Assembly (NCBI RefSeq): GCF_003113895.1
Contig: NZ_BDUD01000002.1
Coordinates: forward strand, 496,001-560,000
Length of the DNA stretch: 64,000 bases
Direction: 5' to 3'
Source of the DNA: Nostoc commune NIES-4072
GTDB lineage: Bacteria > Cyanobacteriota > Cyanobacteriia > Cyanobacteriales > Nostocaceae
Shown here: positions 62,423 through 64,000 of the stretch, one piece after another
How the letters are laid out: each line of letters starts with the position of its first letter
How positions within the stretch are numbered: position 1 is the stretch's first letter
Translations under genes and position numbers: made by a program
Notes under the pieces: generated by a model
The model's input: the letters and a program-made list of their open reading frames with translations, nothing else
Databases searched by the model: none
What the model was told of the DNA's origin: nothing

Positions 62423-64000
62423 ATGTTTGATGAACGACATTTGCAACTCACTTCCGCTTACGCTAGAGCTAGTCAGCATTTTATTAGAGCTTTTATTTAT
62501 CCTTTAGGAGAGTTTATTTATAAATCAATCGAATCAGCTATTGATTTAAAATGTCGAATTGAAATAGGAGAAGAAACTTATTTTCTTACTCCTGATGAGG
62601 ATGGTGGCTGGAAATGGTCTAAAAATAACTTTGAAGGTGTAACAGATGAGGAAATAGAACAAGTAGAAGAGACGATGGCATATTTATTGCCTAAACTTCT
62701 CCCCGGTAGTAATGATATAACACCGTCAAATTTTCCTCCTGATCCTGATTTACCTCCAGTTTTACCCAACCCCAATTCCCCCTTAATTCTTCCGCCTTCT
62801 GCCACATCTGTTGAGTTTTTAACTATACCATTCGATTCTCAAAATCCCCAGGAATATCTACCTATTAAAGACCAAGAAAATCTAGATTTAAATGCTTCCA
62901 TCCAGAGAAATGTTTTTTTTACAGTTGAAAGCGCCAACAATGGCATAAGTAGTAAAAAACTTGAGCTACAAAATACTCAACATATCCCGCCTCACCCAGA
63001 ACATATTGATCCGCAACATTGGCACGAACTCGTAGTAGGCAGTGCGATCGCACCTCTTATTGCACATCTCAACTTTGAAAGTCTTCATTTTAGCTATGTC
63101 GGTGGCGAACATGAAGCTTGGGAACGGCTCATGATCAGCGACAAACTCTCACGTACAAATACAGGTAGCCTCTCTATTAGGCTTTTAGAACTCTATTCCC
63201 ACCTAGATGCAGGTGGCTGGTGGTGTAATTCAGGAGTAGATCCGCGCACATTTGCTAATCTTACCCCTGGTGAGCAACCTCAAATTAAAGAATGGGGATG
63301 CTATAAGCCAAACCGCCCCAGACCCAAAACCGTGAAAAAAGATGGGTTCACTGTTGTGGTTGAAGGCAAGTTCATCAAATATGAGCATCCACCATCAGTT
63401 GATTTGAGTATTTTCTTGCTAGATGTCCCAAGCGTGATTGCCCAAAATATTTACTCAAAAGCTGGAGTAAACCCCACCGACAGCGATCGCTTGAATGGTT
63501 TTTGGTATTGTGTGTATAAACACAATATTCCACTCGTCATTACAGAGGGGGCGAAGAAGGCGGCTAGTCTGTTAAGCCAAGGTCACGCAGCCATCGGACT
63601 ACCGGGAATTTCCTCCGGCTATCGCTCACCGAAAAACGAGTGGGGCAAGAAAATTGGTGATTCCTATCTGGCTGATGAGTTAGCTGTTTTCGCAACTTCT
63701 GGTAGAGTTTTCAAAATCTGCTTTGATTATGAAACGAAGCCTGAAACTAAGCTCAATATCCAAAGAGATATTTGGAAAACAGGAAGCTTATTACAAGAAT
63801 TTGGTGCTGTCGTTAAAGTAGTAACGCTGCCAGGGCCGGATAAAGGTGTAGATGATTTTATAGTTTCACAAGGAAAAGAAGCTTTTGAAAAGTTATCTGC
63901 CGGGGCTATATCTTTAGAGGAGTGGCATCAAAATCAACTTGATAAAAAACGTTTTACTATCAAGCTCAAGGATGGCACAGTCAAAAAAATTGAAGAGGAG
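62423..64000 (+). CDS. CyRepA1/DUF3854-type plasmid replication protein (partial)
   Basis: 526 codons are open from ATG 62423 to the window edge. After a variable Pro-rich region (about 95-140), the conserved part starts around HWHELVVGSAIAPLI and contains LSIRLLELYSHLDAGGWWC, SGVDPRTF, WGCYKPNRPRPK, IKYEHPPSVD and the Toprim-like strand PLVITEGAKKAASLLSQGH with AAIGLPGISSGYR. LPGPDKGVDDFIVSQG follows. This order is typical of cyanobacterial plasmid Rep proteins with DUF3854, which continue into a helicase domain that is outside the window. The family call is by recall of the pattern, not by search. Confidence 0.65.
   Translation, partial: MFDERHLQLTSAYARASQHFIRAFIYPLGEFIYKSIESAIDLKCRIEIGEETYFLTPDEDGGWKWSKNNFEGVTDEEIEQVEETMAYLLPKLLPGSNDITPSNFPPDPDLPPVLPNPNSPLILPPSATSVEFLTIPFDSQNPQEYLPIKDQENLDLNASIQRNVFFTVESANNGISSKKLELQNTQHIPPHPEHIDPQHWHELVVGSAIAPLIAHLNFESLHFSYVGGEHEAWERLMISDKLSRTNTGSLSIRLLELYSHLDAGGWWCNSGVDPRTFANLTPGEQPQIKEWGCYKPNRPRPKTVKKDGFTVVVEGKFIKYEHPPSVDLSIFLLDVPSVIAQNIYSKAGVNPTDSDRLNGFWYCVYKHNIPLVITEGAKKAASLLSQGHAAIGLPGISSGYRSPKNEWGKKIGDSYLADELAVFATSGRVFKICFDYETKPETKLNIQRDIWKTGSLLQEFGAVVKVVTLPGPDKGVDDFIVSQGKEAFEKLSAGAISLEEWHQNQLDKKRFTIKLKDGTVKKIEEE

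Overview
The window looks like DNA of a filamentous, Nostoc-type cyanobacterium. Copies of the HIP1 octamer GCGATCGC occur throughout, Nostoc-style short dispersed repeats (GCGATGCCTGCG.. and GTTGGCG..TCTCG.AGAGAAG types) sit in and between genes, and the proteins resemble cyanobacterial families. The right edge carries a relaxase-like remnant followed by a large open frame that I read as a CyRepA1/DUF3854 plasmid replication protein. The whole window is therefore probably part of a plasmid or a plasmid-derived island. This is inference, because neither end of the replicon is visible.

Layout. (1) 0-4.5 kb: an ISAs1 copy, a caspase-STAND gene broken in three ways, and an IS630 remnant sitting in a small gene. 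(2) 4.5-17.3 kb: intact metabolic genes, namely an SDR reductase, an alpha/beta hydrolase, a periplasmic di-heme cytochrome and, divergent from it, a compact five-gene redox operon (old yellow enzyme, two membrane-anchored di-heme cytochromes, a membrane/catalase-like fusion, a GMC oxidoreductase). (3) 17.3-35.8 kb: a mobile-element graveyard with fragments of Tn3, IS1182, IS701, IS4 and IS66, an intact IS5-like element and two copies of a 175-bp MITE. It also holds a duplicated gene pair of unknown function (here A and B), a toxin-antitoxin pair, and remnants of hsdR, a YgjP-type metalloprotease, an RTX protein, a response regulator and an NTF2-like gene. (4) 35.9-59.7 kb: a largely intact block with a truncated aroF, a response regulator/thioredoxin-reductase-like fusion with its cNMP-type histidine kinase, then a series of small alpha/beta-barrel enzymes (CMD, EthD, VOC, SRPBCC, SnoaL, ABM), partly fused into one 1102-residue protein. 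These are followed by an MFS exporter, DoxX, a DJ-1 protein, an AGE-fold enzyme, two STAS proteins around glgX, an RsbU-type phosphatase, a multicopper oxidase, a PEP-CTERM protein and an RsbW-type kinase. (5) 59.7-64 kb: a second ISAs1 copy splitting a small gene, then the relaxase-like and Rep genes.

How the parts may work together. Region 4 reads as a signal-controlled stress or secondary-metabolism island. Histidine kinase plus redox-type response regulator, and a complete RsbV/RsbU/RsbW partner-switching set interleaved with glycogen debranching and a sugar epimerase-like enzyme, would tie carbon reserve use to a stress signal. The CMD/EthD/VOC/SnoaL/ABM enzymes with an exporter suggest oxidative processing of a small, possibly aromatic or polyketide-like compound. 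The substrate is unknown.

The most unusual sequence-level findings are: the multi-enzyme fusion and its unfused sister genes; a 6-bp hairpin-loop inversion that puts a stop codon into one copy of gene B; a YgjP gene interrupted by both a MITE and an IS with the original reading frame exactly recoverable; an 8-bp tandem duplication breaking the caspase-STAND gene; and iteron-like repeats inside the second ISAs1 copy just upstream of the Rep gene.
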